Of a DNA stretch of 64,000 nucleotides, positions 10,863-22,661 are shown one piece after another. Origin of the DNA: Puccinellia tenuiflora (taxonomy: Eukaryota; Streptophyta; Magnoliopsida; Poales; Poaceae); assembly GCA_012064385.1 (NCBI GenBank), contig QRDG01000349.1, positions 564,583-628,582 of the forward strand, given 5' to 3'. A model generated the notes under the pieces. It did no database searches, was not told where the DNA came from, and saw only the letters and a program-made list of their open reading frames with translations. Every line of letters starts with the position of its first letter. The stretch's first letter is position 1. The translations under genes were made by a program, and so were the position numbers.

Positions 10863-11610
10863 GTGAACGCGGTGGTTCCACCTGTCCCCCAATACCTCAA
10901 TTGGTCGCAAGAGCCCATCACGTGGGATCGCAGTGACCACCCGGAGCTGATGCCCAACCCAGGCGGCTATGCTCTAGTCCTGGAGCCAATGATCATCTCC
11001 CCTAAGCGCGCCTGCACCTTCTCACGCGTCCTCATCGACGGAGGCAGCAGCATCAACATCCTCTACCGCGACATGTTGGGGAAGCTGGGCGTCTCCGAGT
11101 CCAGCTTGACGCCCAGCCGGACGGGTCTTCCACGACATTGTGCCGAGGCGAGCCGGCTCATCTATGGGGCTCATCCGGCTCGACGTCCTATTTGGCACCA
11201 AGGGCAACCCCCGCCGCGAGACCATCTCCTTCGAGGTGGTCGGCCACGCCAGCGCCTACCACGCCATACTCGGGCGGCCGGCGCTCGCCCAGTTCATGGC
11301 GGTACCGCACTACGCCTACCTCAAGATGAAGCTTCCAGGCCCGCGCGGAATCATCACCATCTCCAGAGACTACAAGCGCTCCATCGCCTGCGCTTCGGAC
11401 AGCGCGAAGGTAGCCGAGACCATGGTTTGCAATGAGGAGATGCGACAATTCAAGCGCAAGGCCAGCGAAGAGAAGCTGGAGATACCGGAGTCGGCCAAGC
11501 CGAACGGCGAGTCGAATTTCCAGGCGGCGCGGGATGCCAAGAAGATCTACTTCGACGACAACGACAAGTCCAAGTTCGTCACCATGGGGGCGAGCCTGGA
11601 CCCCAAATAG
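10863..11610 (+). pseudogene. Element 2 protease (frameshifted)
   Basis: Aspartic protease segment that would cut the polyprotein. The active-site motif VLIDGGSSINILYRD lies at about 11028-11072 and the C-terminal HAILGRPALAQFMAV motif at about 11254-11298. A one-base insertion near 11122-11127 shifts the frame between them. The segment ends at TAG 11608-11610, directly before the RT reading frame; the same stop at the same position occurs in element 3. The upstream YIVFVSERDD segment joins Gag to protease. Confidence 0.8.
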
Positions 11611-13794
11611 GAAAGCGCGCTCATCGAGTTCCTCCGTGAGAACCGGGACATCTTCGTGTGGTCCCCCAAGGACATGCCTGGTGTGCCGAGGGAACTCGCC
11701 GAGCTCTCTCTACACGTCCGGCCAGATGCCAAGCCGGTAAAAAAGTCTCTGCGTCGCTTCGCGGAGGGAAGAAGACAGTTGATAGGAGAAGAGATAGCCC
11801 GACTGCTCGCGGCCGGATTCATTAAGGAAGTGCAACACACGGAATGGCTAGCCAATCCAGTGATGGTGGAGAAGAAGAACAAGCGGTGGCGGATGTGTAT
11901 CGATTACACCCACCTCAACAAAGCTTGCCCCAAGGACCCCTTCGCATTGCCGCGCATCGACCAGGTGATCGACTCCACAGCCGGCTGCGACCTCCTCTCC
12001 CTCCTCGATGCCTACTCCGGCTACCACCAAATTCCGAACCCGGACGATCAGCTCAAGACCGCCTTCATCACCCCCTACGGCCCGTACTGCTAAACCACCA
12101 TGCCGTTCGGCTTGAAGAACGCAGGGGCAACATACCAGCGCTGCATGCAGAAATGTCTGCACGACCAGATCGGTCGTAATGCGCACGCCTATGTCGACGA
12201 CGTCGTCATCAAGACCAAGGAGAAGCACACTCTGCTCGCCGACCTCAAGGAAACCTTCGACAACCTGCGCCGCTTCCAGATGAAGCTCAACCCGGAGAAA
12301 TGCGTGTTCGGCGTTCCAGCCGGACAACTACTCGGCTACCTTGTGTCAGCACGAGGAATCGAGGCCAACCCGGAGAAAATCGCCGCCATCGACAACATGC
12401 GACAGCCAAGAAGCGTCAAGGATATCCAAAAGTTCACCGGCTGCCTGGCATCCCTCAGCCGTTTCATCAGCCGGCTCGGTGAAAAGGCTCTCCCGCTTTA
12501 CCACTTGCTGAAGAAGACGAACAAGTTCGTCTGGAGCGATGCGGCTGACGCCGCCTTCAAGGAACTAAAACGAGCAATGACCACCACTCCGGTGTTAGCA
12601 CCTCCGGCTCTGAAGGAGCCCATGCTCATGTACATCGCCGCCTCCAACCGAGTCGTCAGCGTCGTCCTGGTGGTGGAACGGGAGGAAGCCGGCAAGCAGC
12701 GGCCGGTGCAGCGGCCAGTCTACTACCTCAGCGAAGTGCTCTCGCAGTCGAAGCAAAACTATCCACACTACCAGAAGCTCGTATACGACGTGTACATGGA
12801 AACGAAGAAGCTGAAGCACTACTTTCAAGAGCATCCGATCAAGGTGATAGGCGATGCTCCGCTTGCCGAGATCATAGGCAACAAGGACGCAACCGGTAGA
12901 GTCGCGAAGTGGGCGATTAACCTGACGGCGCACGGAGTCGAATATGACAAGAGAACGGCGATCAAGTCACAGGAGCTGGCTGACTTTCTAGCCGACTGGA
13001 CGGAGACGGACCACGTACCGCCGCCACCCGACTCCGGCGAACATTGGCTCATGCACTTCGATGGTTCCAAAAGATACTGGGGACTTGGCGCCGGAGTCGT
13101 CCTCACCTCACCTAAAGGGTGCCGGCTCGAATATGTGCTACAAATCCACTTCACGGCGTCCAACAACATAGCCGAATATGAAGCTCTTGCACACGGCCTC
13201 AAGCTCGCCAAGGCTATGAACATCAAGCGGATCCTCTACTACGTCGACTCTGACTTGGTGGTACAGCAAGCCACCGGTCATTGGGACGCCAAGGACCCCA
13301 ACATGGCCGCCTACCGCTTCTTCGTCCAGCAACTCGCGGGATGCTTCGACGGATGTGAATTCCACCACATCCACCGCTCCAACAACAAAGCAGCTGACAC
13401 CTTGGCGAACATTGGCTCTCTCCGCGAGGAAATCCCACCCGGTGTCGCCCTCGAGAAGCTGTACAGACCATCCGTCACGCCGTGTCCTGGCTCTGATTCC
13501 ATCCGGATGCCGCCGAGCGCGGAGTCGGACGGGCCGGCTCCAGGCAAGCCGGAAGCCGTCGAGGTCCTCGTCATCGAAGAGGGTCCACCATGGACCCAAC
13601 CCTTCCTCGCCTACCTCGCCAATGACGAGCTACCGGCGGACGAGCTCATCGCCAGGCAAATCAAACGCCGAGAAAGTGCTTACACCATCATCAACAACGA
13701 GTTGTACAAGCGCGGCGTCTCTGGAATATTCCAGCGCTGTGTGAGCCAAGAAGAAGGAATCAAGATCCTCAAAGAAATTCATCAAGGCGAATGA
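11611..13794 (+). pseudogene. Element 2 reverse transcriptase, RNase H and second RNase H
   Basis: RT motifs in order: LHVRPDAKPVKK, WRMCIDYTHLNKACPKDPF, LLSLLDAYSGYHQI, MPFGLKNAGATYQRCMQ and the catalytic YVDD at 12189-12200. RNase H follows (WSDAADAAFKELK to about 12840). The second RNase H spans about 13040-13420, with DGS, AEYEAL, DSDLVVQQ and NNKAADTLA carrying the expected acidic residues. TAA at 12091-12093 interrupts RT where Tyr is expected before TTMPFGL; otherwise the frame is open from 12100 to TGA at 13792, just before integrase. The copy is near intact but dead. Confidence 0.9.
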
Positions 13795-14856
13795 GGCCAC
13801 CACGCGTCATCAAGAGCAATTGTCGCCAAGGTATTCAGGCACGGTTTCTACTGGCCGACTGCGCTGGCGGATGCAAACCAGCTGGTCCGGCTATGCAATG
13901 GCTGTCAATGATTTGCAACACAGAAGCACACGCCGGCTTCAGCGCTCAAGACGATTCCAATCACCTGGCCGTTTGCCGTCTGGGGACTAGACATGGTTGG
14001 TCCGCTGAAGAGATCCAGTGGAGGCATGACACACTTGCTGGTAGCCGTCGACAAGTTCACGAAATGGATTGAAGCCAAGCCGATCAAGAAGCTGGATGGA
14101 CCAATAACTGTCAAGTTCTTCAAGAGCATCATCTACCGCTTCGGCTACCCCAACAGCATCATTACGGACAATGGGTCGAACTTCGTCAAGGGGGAATTCA
14201 CCAAGTTCTGCGGCAGGACCGGCATCCGGCTCGACGTTGCCTCCGTCGCACACCCGCAGTCAAATGGGCAGGTTGAATGGGCAAACGGCCTCATCCTGTC
14301 CGGCATCAAGCCTCGGTTGCTCGAACCACTCGAGTGGGAAGCCAACGCGTGGGAAGAAGAACTACCTTCCGTCCTCTGGAGCCTAAGGACAACCCCAAAT
14401 CGCTCAACCGGCTTCACCCCCTTCTTCCTCGTCCATGGGGCTGAAGCCGTCATGCCAACTGACATCGAGCACGACGCGCCTCGAATCGTTTTGTTCACAG
14501 AAGCACAAGCTAAGCAAGCCTATGAGGACGGGATGGACCTGCTCGAGGAAGCACGCCAGCTTGCCGAGTCAAGGTCGGCAATGTATCAGCAGCAACTGCA
14601 CAACTATCACAGCCGGCAAGTCAGGCCTATCCGCTTCCGTGAAGGCGACCTCGTGCTACGACTAATCCAAGACACAAAGAACATGCACAAGCTTTCATCA
14701 CCCTGGGAAGGACCTTTCATCGTAAGCAAAGCGCTCATCAACAACGCCTACTACTTGATCGACGCCCGCGAGCACAAGAAGGACACGATGGACAAGGAAG
14801 GCGATGAAACGGAAAGGCCATGGAACGCGTCACTCTTGCGTCGATTCTACACTTGA
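13795..14856 (+). pseudogene. Element 2 integrase
   Basis: The enzyme inserts element DNA. The zinc-binding region GHHASSRAIVAK...CNGCQ begins just after TGA 13792-13794 and has a second TGA at 13909-13911 (Arg expected). From 13993 the frame is open: catalytic Asp in GLDMVGP (13990-13992), Asp in TDNGSNF (14167-14169), Glu in NGQVEWAN (14275-14277). The C-terminal GPY/F-like part FREGDLVLRLIQ ... WEGPFIVSKAL ends in TGA at 14854. The core triad is intact; only the N-terminal finger is interrupted. Confidence 0.9.
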
Positions 14857-15703
14857 GAAAGAACCATGTATGTATCACCCATGCTATCAATAAAGAAATG
14901 AGAACGAGGAGCACATGAGCAGTTTTTTGCAATTCTTTTTTGCATTTCCTTTCCGGTTGCTCCGGCAGCCGGCAAGCTTGCCTTTAGCGGCCGTGTAGCG
15001 TGACTAACCCCTAAACGGCTAACTCTTCGAATCCGGTTAAGGTCGGCAAGAGAACAAGCTGGAGGGGGCCAACAACGTGAAAAACGCATAAAGGAAAGTA
15101 CTGCCGGTTGGAAAAATTATGTTCTATAAACTCGGCCAAGCCGGCAGTCGGCAATCATTTCTCCTATTACGGATGATTAACTACACAACGCTAAACGGCT
15201 AACTCTTCGGATCCGGTTAAGGCCGGCAAGAGAATAAGCTGGAGGCTGACTGTATGCGAAAGACGTAAGAAACAGAAATCGTTGCCGGCTGAGAAAACTC
15301 TGGCCCAACAAACCGGATCCTAACGTTATAGTAGTGTGCATGATCCCGCTGGACGGTGAAGTGCACACGAATAGCGACGGGAAAGGCTACAGGCGAGTGC
15401 GAAATTGAGTTAAGCGAAATAAAAATATTTCCTATAACCAAAACAGCAAGCTAACCACTTCGTCATTTCGTTTCTCGCACAAAAATGCCGCCTCACGGCT
15501 CCGGAGATCTCGACCCGGACAAAGGATAACGCGTAAAGGATCAAGCCGGTCATCAACAAACAAGTGCAAAGACAAAAGCAAGCTACATTCAACATCATAA
15601 ATAATGGCTTATAGCCGGGAGTAGATTACATAAGCAAAAGAAGGAAGTCCACAGGTGGACAACCTCGCCTACGGCCCAAGCCGGCTACAGGATGACCTAA
15701 AAG
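14857..15703 (+). other. Element 2 convergent intergenic region with 180-bp direct repeat
   Basis: No gene seen. Two diverged copies, about 15009-15189 and 15190-15345, share GGCTAACTCTTCG followed by ATCCGGTTAAGG, then AAGCTGGAGG. The region lies between the ends of the plus-strand integrase and the minus-strand B3-like gene. Confidence 0.7.
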
Positions 15704-16318
15704 TTAAGCGGGAGGCGGAGTCATATCGTCATCACTCTCCTCCCACTCCTTGAGGCACATGGAGTCGTCGAAGACCTTGACGTAGAGGACCCCAGTCTGG
15801 CGCTTTAGCTGGAAGTGGAGGATGAAGGGAGGCTCCAGGCGGAAGAACTTGGCAAAGGCCTTCCAGCCAGAGAAGAACTCAGCACGCCGGCGAACCTTCC
15901 TACCTTCTTGGCTTACAATGACACGAGCATGCACCTCCCAAGGGCCCTGGCGAGCTCCAACCCGATGAAGAAGAAATGTGAAGGGGCCTTCCCCCTCCAA
16001 TGCATCAGCGACAGCCCGAGGGAGCCACTGGACGCGCTGGATGGGCTCGTAAAGCGTCAAGAGAAACTCCGACATGGGGAACTCATCCCAATATACACCT
16101 ACATGAGATTCCGAGCGGGCAGGCGAGGGCCTCCGATCACCACTAGCCGCTGCGACGGCGGAACCTCCATCGCCGCCGTGTCCAAGCTTTGGCGGCCGGC
16201 CCCTGCCACGTTTTGCCGCCGCATTGGAGGAGCCTCCAATGTCCTTCTTCGGCGGACGACCCCGACTGTGCTTAGCAACCACGAGAGAATCCGACTCGAT
16301 CTCCTTCTTTGGCGCCAT
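15704..16318 (-). CDS. AT-hook / B3-like DNA-binding protein encoded antisense in element 2
   Basis: A 204-residue frame with no stop or frameshift. It starts MAPKKEIESD at 16318 and ends at TAA 15704-15706. Near the N-terminus are two AT-hook cores, HSRGRPPKK and KRGRGRPPKLG, the type that binds the AT-rich minor groove. The C-terminal half (about residues 115-190), with PWEVHARVIVSQEGRK, FFSGWKAFAKFFRLEPPF and LYVKVFDDS, resembles a plant B3 DNA-binding domain; that match is by pattern only. The tail is acidic (EEWEESDDD-like). A TATA box lies 63-72 bases upstream and a 107-bp tandem array begins about 90 bases beyond it. It is the only gene of element 2 that looks intact. An unrelated fold for the C-terminal half remains possible. 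Confidence 0.7.
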   Translation of the reverse strand: MAPKKEIESDSLVVAKHSRGRPPKKDIGGSSNAAAKRGRGRPPKLGHGGDGGSAVAAASGDRRPSPARSESHVGVYWDEFPMSEFLLTLYEPIQRVQWLPRAVADALEGEGPFTFLLHRVGARQGPWEVHARVIVSQEGRKVRRRAEFFSGWKAFAKFFRLEPPFILHFQLKRQTGVLYVKVFDDSMCLKEWEESDDDMTPPPA

Positions 16319-16380
16319 GACTGGATAAGGAGGACCGAAGGGGAAGAGAAGATGAGGCAAGGAAACCACAACCGCACCGC

Positions 16381-16390
16381 TATTTATAAG
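16381..16390 (-). promoter_or_regulatory. TATA box of the antisense AT-hook/B3-like gene
   Basis: On the minus strand the sequence reads CTTATAAATA, 63-72 bases before the ATG at 16318. A start about 30 bases downstream would leave a 5' UTR of roughly 35 bases. Upstream lie about 90 bases and then the tandem array. Confidence 0.65.
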
Positions 16391-16480
16391 GGAGCTTGCG
16401 GATAGCTGAACCGTCAGCGCCCCGTCTCCATGCGACACGTGGACACCAGCGCAACGGGCGGCGAAGCCGAGGAGGCGAGG

Positions 16481-17215
16481 AAAATTCCCGGGGGCTGCAT
16501 AGCCGGCAAGCCGGCTCCACAGACCCGGACGCACATCTACAGCACCCCGAGTCACGGACTCGGGGGCTGCCACGCCGTCAGCCGACAAAAATTTCCGGGG
16601 CTGCGTAGCCGGCAAGCCGGCTCCACAGACCCGGACGCACATCTACATCACCCCGAGTCACGGACTCGGGGGCTGCCACGCCGTCAGCCGGCAGAAAATT
16701 CCCGAGGGCTGTGTAGCCGGCAAGCCGGCTCCGCAGACCCGGACGCACATCTAAAACACCCCGAGTCACGGACTCGGGGGTTGCCACGCCATCAGCCGGC
16801 AAAAATTCCCGGGGGCTGCGTAGCCGGCAAGCCGGCTCCGCAGACCCGGACGCACATCTACAACACCCCGACTCACGGACTCGGGGGCTGCCACGCCGTC
16901 AGCCGGCAAAAATTCCCGGGGGCTGCGTAGCCGGCAAGCCGGCTCCACAGACCCGGACGCACATCTACATCACCCCGAGTCACGGATTCGGGGGCTGCCA
17001 CGCCGTCAGCCGGCAGAAAATTCCCGGGGGCTGCATAGCCGGCAAGTCGGCTCCGCAAACCCGGACGCACATCTACAACACCCCGAGTCACGGACTCGGG
17101 GGGCTGCTACGCCGTCAGCCGGCAGGAAATTCCTGGGGGCTGCGCAGCCGCCAAGCCAGCCTCGCACACTCGGAGGATCAGCTACCACACCCCAAGTCAG
17201 AGACTCTGGGGCTGC
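16481..17215 (+). repeat. 107-bp tandem array, nearly seven units, with internal inverted repeats
   Basis: The marker CTGCRTAGCC recurs at 16495, 16601, 16709, 16816, 16923, 17031 and, diverged, 17140, a period of 106-109. Each unit holds AGCCGGCAAGCCGGCT (7-bp arms, 2-base loop) and CCCCGAGTCACGGACTCGGG (9-bp arms, 3-base loop, counting one flanking G). Each also has CTCGGGGGCTGCC, like the element's polypurine tract. The array lies upstream of the antisense AT-hook/B3-like gene and downstream of the other antisense gene. Confidence 0.95.
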
Positions 17216-17509
17216 ACGTCATCAAGACGACAAAAAATATACAAGATAAGTAAGAGACATAAAATTTCGACTCGGCTCGATGCTCAAGCCGGCCCAAAAT
17301 TTGGGGGCTAGACATGGTGATCATCATCACCAAGATGGATACAAATCATGGCACGAAGGCTCGACAAGTGTAAATGCAACGATCCAAAGAGCAGTAGCTA
17401 ACAATTAAAGAAACAGATCCATATTACAACGAGCAACAGATCAAGCTAATCGTCAGTTCGAAACAATAAGTTTTACAAGTACGCCCGGCATTCCAGGGGA
17501 GCAAGTAAA
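17216..17509 (+). other. Spacer between tandem array and second antisense gene
   Basis: No gene. It contains TTTGGGGGCTAG at about 17291-17302, which repeats the GGGGGCTAG found at the polypurine tract beside the 3' LTR. Confidence 0.5.
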
Positions 17510-20500
17510 TTAAGGAGCAGCAGTCTTGCCGGCTCCAGCGTCCTCAACCGGCCGTGCCGCCGAAGACGGCTCAGCAGGCACCAGATTCGTCAAGTCCACC
17601 GCCGCGACAATTCGCCCTGAAGCCATCTGGATCTCCGAACGTAGATTCGCAAAGGAAGTTCCTGTACGGAAGCCGCCTACCAGCATACTCATCTGCACGC
17701 TTGGGTACCAAGACTTCACTAGCGCCAACGCCATGTCGGTGCCTCTGCGAGCTGCCATCTCCACCTGTTCGTCGATGCCGGCTGGCGCCCCTTCGAGCCG
17801 GACGGACAGGTCGTGGAGAGCGGTTGTCAAGGGCGCATCCGGCCATAGGTTCTCGAGAACGCCGCCGGCAGCTTCCTTCAGCCGTTTAAACTCTTGGCCA
17901 AATCGAAGAAGACGGGAGGAGGCAGTCGGTGCAGACCCAGCAGCGGCACCAGAGGACTCCGGCCGTGAGTGCACCGAGGCAGCGTCTTTCTGGATCTGCG
18001 CATCCACCTCGGGATAAAGGCCTGCATTTCAAGCCGGTGAGGCCGAGTAGAAGACCCCGAGCAAGAAATCAAAGAGAAAGAGACCTCACTTACCAAGGAT
18101 AAGCTCGTTTACGCGCTCGACCTCCTTAATCAGGCCGCCCACCAGTTGCTCGTGCTCGAGTTCACGCGCCTTGGCCGCTTGGACGATCTGGTCGTTGGAC
18201 TCGACGGACTCCTTCAGCTGGTTCCTCAGCTCATCCGCATTATTGCGGAGCGACTCGACCTCGCCCTGCCTTCGCTGCTCAGCTTCCCGCAGTTTCTTCG
18301 CCTCCTCGCCCAGCCGGACGACCTCCAGGCGGTGCTCCTCCGACGTTTTCTCCGCCTTCTGGAGATCGGCCTTGACCAATGCCAGGGCAGCGTCCTTCTT
18401 CTTTAGCTGCCTCTCCAGGCCGGCGTGGGAGGTGGTGTCGCCTGGGCAGGCCGGGTCATCATTAAATCAAGCCGCGCAAGAAAAATACAAGACGCCAAGA
18501 CGGAAAATGCGACCGAGAAGGGAAACCGAACCTTTGGCCGCCTCAAGCTCTCGCTTGAGTATTGTTGTTTCCTTAACCGCCTCGGCGAAGCCATACTCTA
18601 TCGAGGAGCGGAGCAACGCGATGTTGGCCAGGTTCTCCTGGGCCTTCTTCTCCACCAGTTCGGCGAGGGGGAACTTCCCCGATGCATCGGGCCGAGCCGG
18701 CACCGGCCCGGAATATGGAGGAGAGCACACCAGAGTCGATTGACGAGGACCAGGGAGCAAAGCCGTCGCCCCCGCTATTGCCTTGTCCTTGGCCGTCTCA
18801 ACCACGGACGAGGAAGGAGTGGGGAAGGTGAGGTTCCCGCCTCCGGCACCGGGCCGGGGGACTGTCTCGAAGGCATCCGCCGTCGCCTCGACACCATTGC
18901 CAGAAATTGGAGGGTCAAAATCGACCATGAGGGGAGCGGTGTCGGCCGGCATCCGGCTGTCCGGCTCCACGTCCGCCTTCGCCATCACCACCTCTGGAGG
19001 CGGACCAGCCGCTTGCACTGCAGGGGCCTCGGGAGCAGGCCCCGAAGCCTGCTCCACCACCATGCTGGTCGCCGCCTCCACGGTCGGGAGCGGCACCCTG
19101 CAAAGAGAAGAAAGCGTCACCCCCAAGAAGTACAAACTACGAGATCTTTGCCTCAAGATGGAGGCTTACCAGTTCCAAGGCTTTCCTCCTCCTCGAGCGC
19201 TTTGACGGAGGAGCCGGCGCATCGTCGGGCAGGCGCTTCATGCCGCCGGAGGGTGCCTCTCCGCTCTCTGCGGGAGCGCCAAGGTCGTCAGCCGGCCGCT
19301 CTGTGGAAGCCGGCGTCATTTCGACCTCGGCGCCAGCCTCCGCGGTCTTCCTGGCGTCCGCGTCCGCTCCCGCCTTCGCCTTAGCCTCCTTGGCGGCAAC
19401 CAGCTGCTCCACAGACATCTTGGCATCCATCGCTTCCCGGATCAAGTCCGCCTGTGCCAGTTCCGCATAAATAGCCTTTTCCATATCTTCAATACTCAAG
19501 TCGTAATCAGGATCAACTGCAAGAGTAGGGTTAACCACCTGGGCGCTGGTCACGCCAGCAAGAACTTCCGGCCTCTCCGCTTCCTCCTCCTCCTTCTGCC
19601 TCGCGGCGATTTTAGCCATGGCCTCCTCCACGATAGCATCCACCTTCTTCTCCGCTGTCGATTTCCCAGCGGGCGTCAAGCCGGCTGTGGTCGGCTGGCT
19701 GAACACTGAAGAAAGTTTCTTTGCGGGGAGTGCACCCCGCTTCATGAACGACCCGCCTCGCTGGCGGACGCTCTCGCCCGCGTCCGAGTCGGCGGCCGCT
19801 TTCGACCGCCTCTCCTTTACGATCTGGGGAGAGGGCAGCGACCGAGCCTTCCGCACGCTCGCCTCCAGCTCCTTGGTTCTGCGGCTGGACGCGCCCGGCT
19901 TGGAGGCTGGCACGGAAGAGGAACTCTCAGAGTCCGGCTCGGAGCTACTAGAGAGATCAACAAACACCCGCACGCCTCTGCCGTAGTTTTGTTCGGCGGG
20001 GTCGGGCGCGGGAGACTTACCGCGGGAAGTCGGAGCCGGCGCCGTCTTGCCGCGCTCCAAGCCCAGGCCCCCGCGGGCGGCCTGGTCAGATCAGAGTCGG
20101 CCGCGGCGGGGCTCGCCACGGCGCGACCGCCATCGTCATCGTCCTCGACGTCGGCGCCATCAGACGACTCCGTGGACGGAGTCGTCACGCCTAACCGGCT
20201 GCTTCCCCGCGTCGGGCGCAACGGGGGAATCACCGTCCGCCTATGCATCCGAGGCGGTCTCCTCGCTGTCTGCCTCTCCGTCGGAGGCGCTCTCTTCGCC
20301 AGAGGCCGCCTGCTCCTCAGGAGGGGGAGCGGGCCGGTCCGCCCCGAAGACGATGTCGAGGTCTTCGGCCTTCTGAAGGTCGCAAATCTGCAAAGACACG
20401 CCAGCCGGATAAGTGCTCAGCCGGCTCGAAAAAACGCAAGACAAGAAAGGACGAAAGGAACTAACCACCGGAGCGCGTCGAGCGCGAGAAAACGGCTCCA

Positions 20501-21329
20501 CGCCGAACTGCCATTTCCGCTCGATCCCGTCGGTGATCACCTGGCCGGCCCAACGTCGCAACTCTCCCAACTCCAGGACCTCCGTGCAAGCCCGGGTGGG
20601 ATCCCGAAGACCCGAGTAGAAGCACATCTTGTGCGCCCGAGCCTGCAGCGGGTACACCCGCCTGGCCAGCCAGGCCAGCGTCAAGTCCCTAGAGGTCAGG
20701 TCGCCTGCGATCAGGTCCTTCACACGAGCCGTCACGACCGCCTCCAAGCCCTCATCTACAGGCACCTTCCGGTTCCAGGCCTTGTCAGCGGGCAGTTGGT
20801 TTTTGAACCGAGGAAGCCCAATCCGGTCCTCCGCCGTGAGGTTCCGAACATAGAAGTAGCTGCTCTGCCATTTCTTGATGGATTCGAGCAGATGAACCTT
20901 GGGGAAGAGGACATTCTTCGTGGACACAGAAACGCATCCGCACTCCCGCAACCTCTTGTCACAGGTCTGGGCGCGGAGGAAGAAGAACAGCCCGAATAGC
21001 TCCATGCAGGGCCAGATGCCCAGGTACGCCTCGCAAAGGGTGACGAAGCAAGAGAGCAGCGTAATGCTGTTCGCCCCCAGATGGTGGAGCTGCAGACCGT
21101 AGAAGTCAAGGAATTGCCTGAGGAAGGGGCTCACCGGCAATGCCAATCCCCTCGCCAGGTGCGAGGAGAACACCACGGACTCGTTCGTCGCCGCGACCGG
21201 CGCAATTTCATCCTCGTCGGGAATACGGATCCCAACCTCCTCTCTGCGGCCGATGAGCATTCCGCTGCGGAGCCTCTTGAGCTCCGCGCTATCGACGCTA
21301 GACCCCATCCAGGCTCCAGTGCTTGCCAT
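17510..21329 (-). pseudogene. Element 2 spliced antisense gene (five exons): gypsy-type transposon domain plus coiled coil
   Basis: Exon 1 (20466-21329) starts at ATG 21329 and contains SPFLRQFLDFYGLQLHHLGA and SFVTLCEAYLGIWP-like sequence of the PF04195 type. Exon 2 (19170-20387) is acidic, Ser/Pro-rich and broken by a TAG and frameshifts near 20050-20245. Exons 3 (18532-19097), 4 (18094-18441, strong coiled coil) and 5 (17510-18021, ends KTAAP) read cleanly, and their junction phases agree (exon 3 to 4 to 5). Borders are GTTAGT, GTAAGC, GTTCGG and GTAAGT donors with TTTGCAG-like acceptors. Exon 5 shares a Leu-Trp-Pro and SWYPSVQMSML segment with the last exon of element 3's antisense gene. 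Its role is unknown. Confidence 0.75.
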
Positions 21330-21981
21330 TGAGGTTCGATTCCCCGTCGGAGAGGAGGCGTCGCCGACGAAGAAGAAGGAAATGTTGGGAGAATGCAAAG
21401 GCAGGAGGTAATCTCAGAGAAGGCTGAGGCTAGAGCGCAGGCAGGAGAATAGGGGACGATAGCCGGAACCGTTCCCCACTTCCCCTTTTACGAGCAAGGA
21501 ACCGTGGCCGGAGATGTGCCTCTGCACGATGCGTGGCGTGCAGTTACGCCGAACCGCCCACAAGGGATCCCCACTAATGAGCAGTTGCCGCAGAAGATCC
21601 CCACGACGAAGCCGACGCGTTCTGCCTCGATTCCCGGGAAAAGCCTCCAGGCCGGCGGGCGAAACGTGGGAACGTGGCTGACGTAAGCCACGACCCAAGC
21701 CCTCAAGCCGGCCACTCTAGGCAGCCAAGGTCTTCAGTTCCCGCTCCACGCAGCCGAACAGGTCATCGACAACTTCAACAGTACGCGGCCAAGATTAGGG
21801 GTGCCCGCGGAGTTTTCCCCACACACAAGTTTCAACTCCACCCGGCTTCAGCGTCACCCGGTTCCAAGTCCAGCCGGCCCTATTTCCGGCCAAAACATCG
21901 CGACCACGACAACCAAAATCGAGGGGAAGATCGCAAAGTCTTCCCAGCAAGCTAGCAAGACTCCACGATCTCGGGGGCTAG
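21330..21981 (+). other. Upstream region of the element 2 antisense gene and polypurine tract
   Basis: No gene recognised. The minus strand from about 21490 down to 21330 would hold promoter and 5' UTR of the antisense gene. The right end, TCTCGGGGGCTAG, abuts the 3' LTR and is the likely polypurine tract. Confidence 0.5.
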
Positions 21982-22661
21982 TGTTGGGGATATGAACCCC
22001 GGATACCCCAAAGAGGCTCACTTCTTCAAACTCCATGGGCCAGCTGAACTGTGCCGGCTACACAACGCCACCTAGGATCTGTCGGCTGAATCAAGCCGCC
22101 TACGTCTACCCGGACACAGACGACCGGCTGGGCTGGAGCCGGACGTACCAACCAACAGCTCCGTACGGGTGGGCCAGGCCCGTATAACCGCTCCTGGTGA
22201 ACAGTACTTCCTGTCGGGCATCTCCTGTGCAGAATCATGGCAACGAGCTCCAGCCGGCCAAAAAGTAGATGATGTCATAGGGATAAACCTATAAAATCCT
22301 TGTAACCCAAAACCCTAGCCCGATGCCTATATAAGGCGGGCTAAAGCCTCCTGCATGAGGCGAGCAACCAGAACAGACAAGTAGCAGATTGCATCATCTT
22401 CAACCTCCAGCCGGCTAGGACTTCCAGCTGGCTGCCACCTGAATACAGCTCTAGGAGCACCTTGTGGCCCGATATTGTGATCAAGCAGTAAGAACAAGAA
22501 GAGCAGGACGTAGGGGTGTTACCTCCACAAGAGGGTCCTGAACCTGGGTAACTAGCGTGTGTTCACGTGCTTGTTGCCCAATCCCGCGCAAGCGTCCATC
22601 GTCGCCTTGCCCCATACTTCTTTCCATCTCTGATGGATATGCCGTGCAACCCACCATGATA
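21982..22661 (+). repeat. Element 2 3' LTR, truncated at its 3' end
   Basis: Starts TGTTGGGGATATGAACCCC right after the polypurine tract. A TATA box TATATAAG lies at 22328-22335. No terminal CA partner to the TGTTGG start is found before element 3 sequence begins at 22662, so the end is missing. Confidence 0.8.
22328..22335 (+). promoter_or_regulatory. TATA box of element 2 LTR
   Basis: TATATAAG inside the LTR, about 350 bases from its start, in the usual place for a Gypsy LTR promoter. Confidence 0.6.

Larger units (their letters stand above)
9425..22661 (+). mobile_element. Element 2: Tat-lineage Ty3/Gypsy LTR retrotransposon, 5' end outside the window
   Basis: Order on the plus strand is gag, protease, RT, RNase H, second (archaeal-type) RNase H and integrase. 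The minus strand then carries a B3-like/AT-hook gene, a tandem array and a spliced antisense gene, followed by the 3' LTR from 21982. A second RNase H between RNase H and integrase is the known hallmark of the Tat lineage. The 5' LTR lies left of the window, so LTR length and age cannot be measured. The 3' LTR is cut at 22661 where element 3 begins. Confidence 0.9.
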
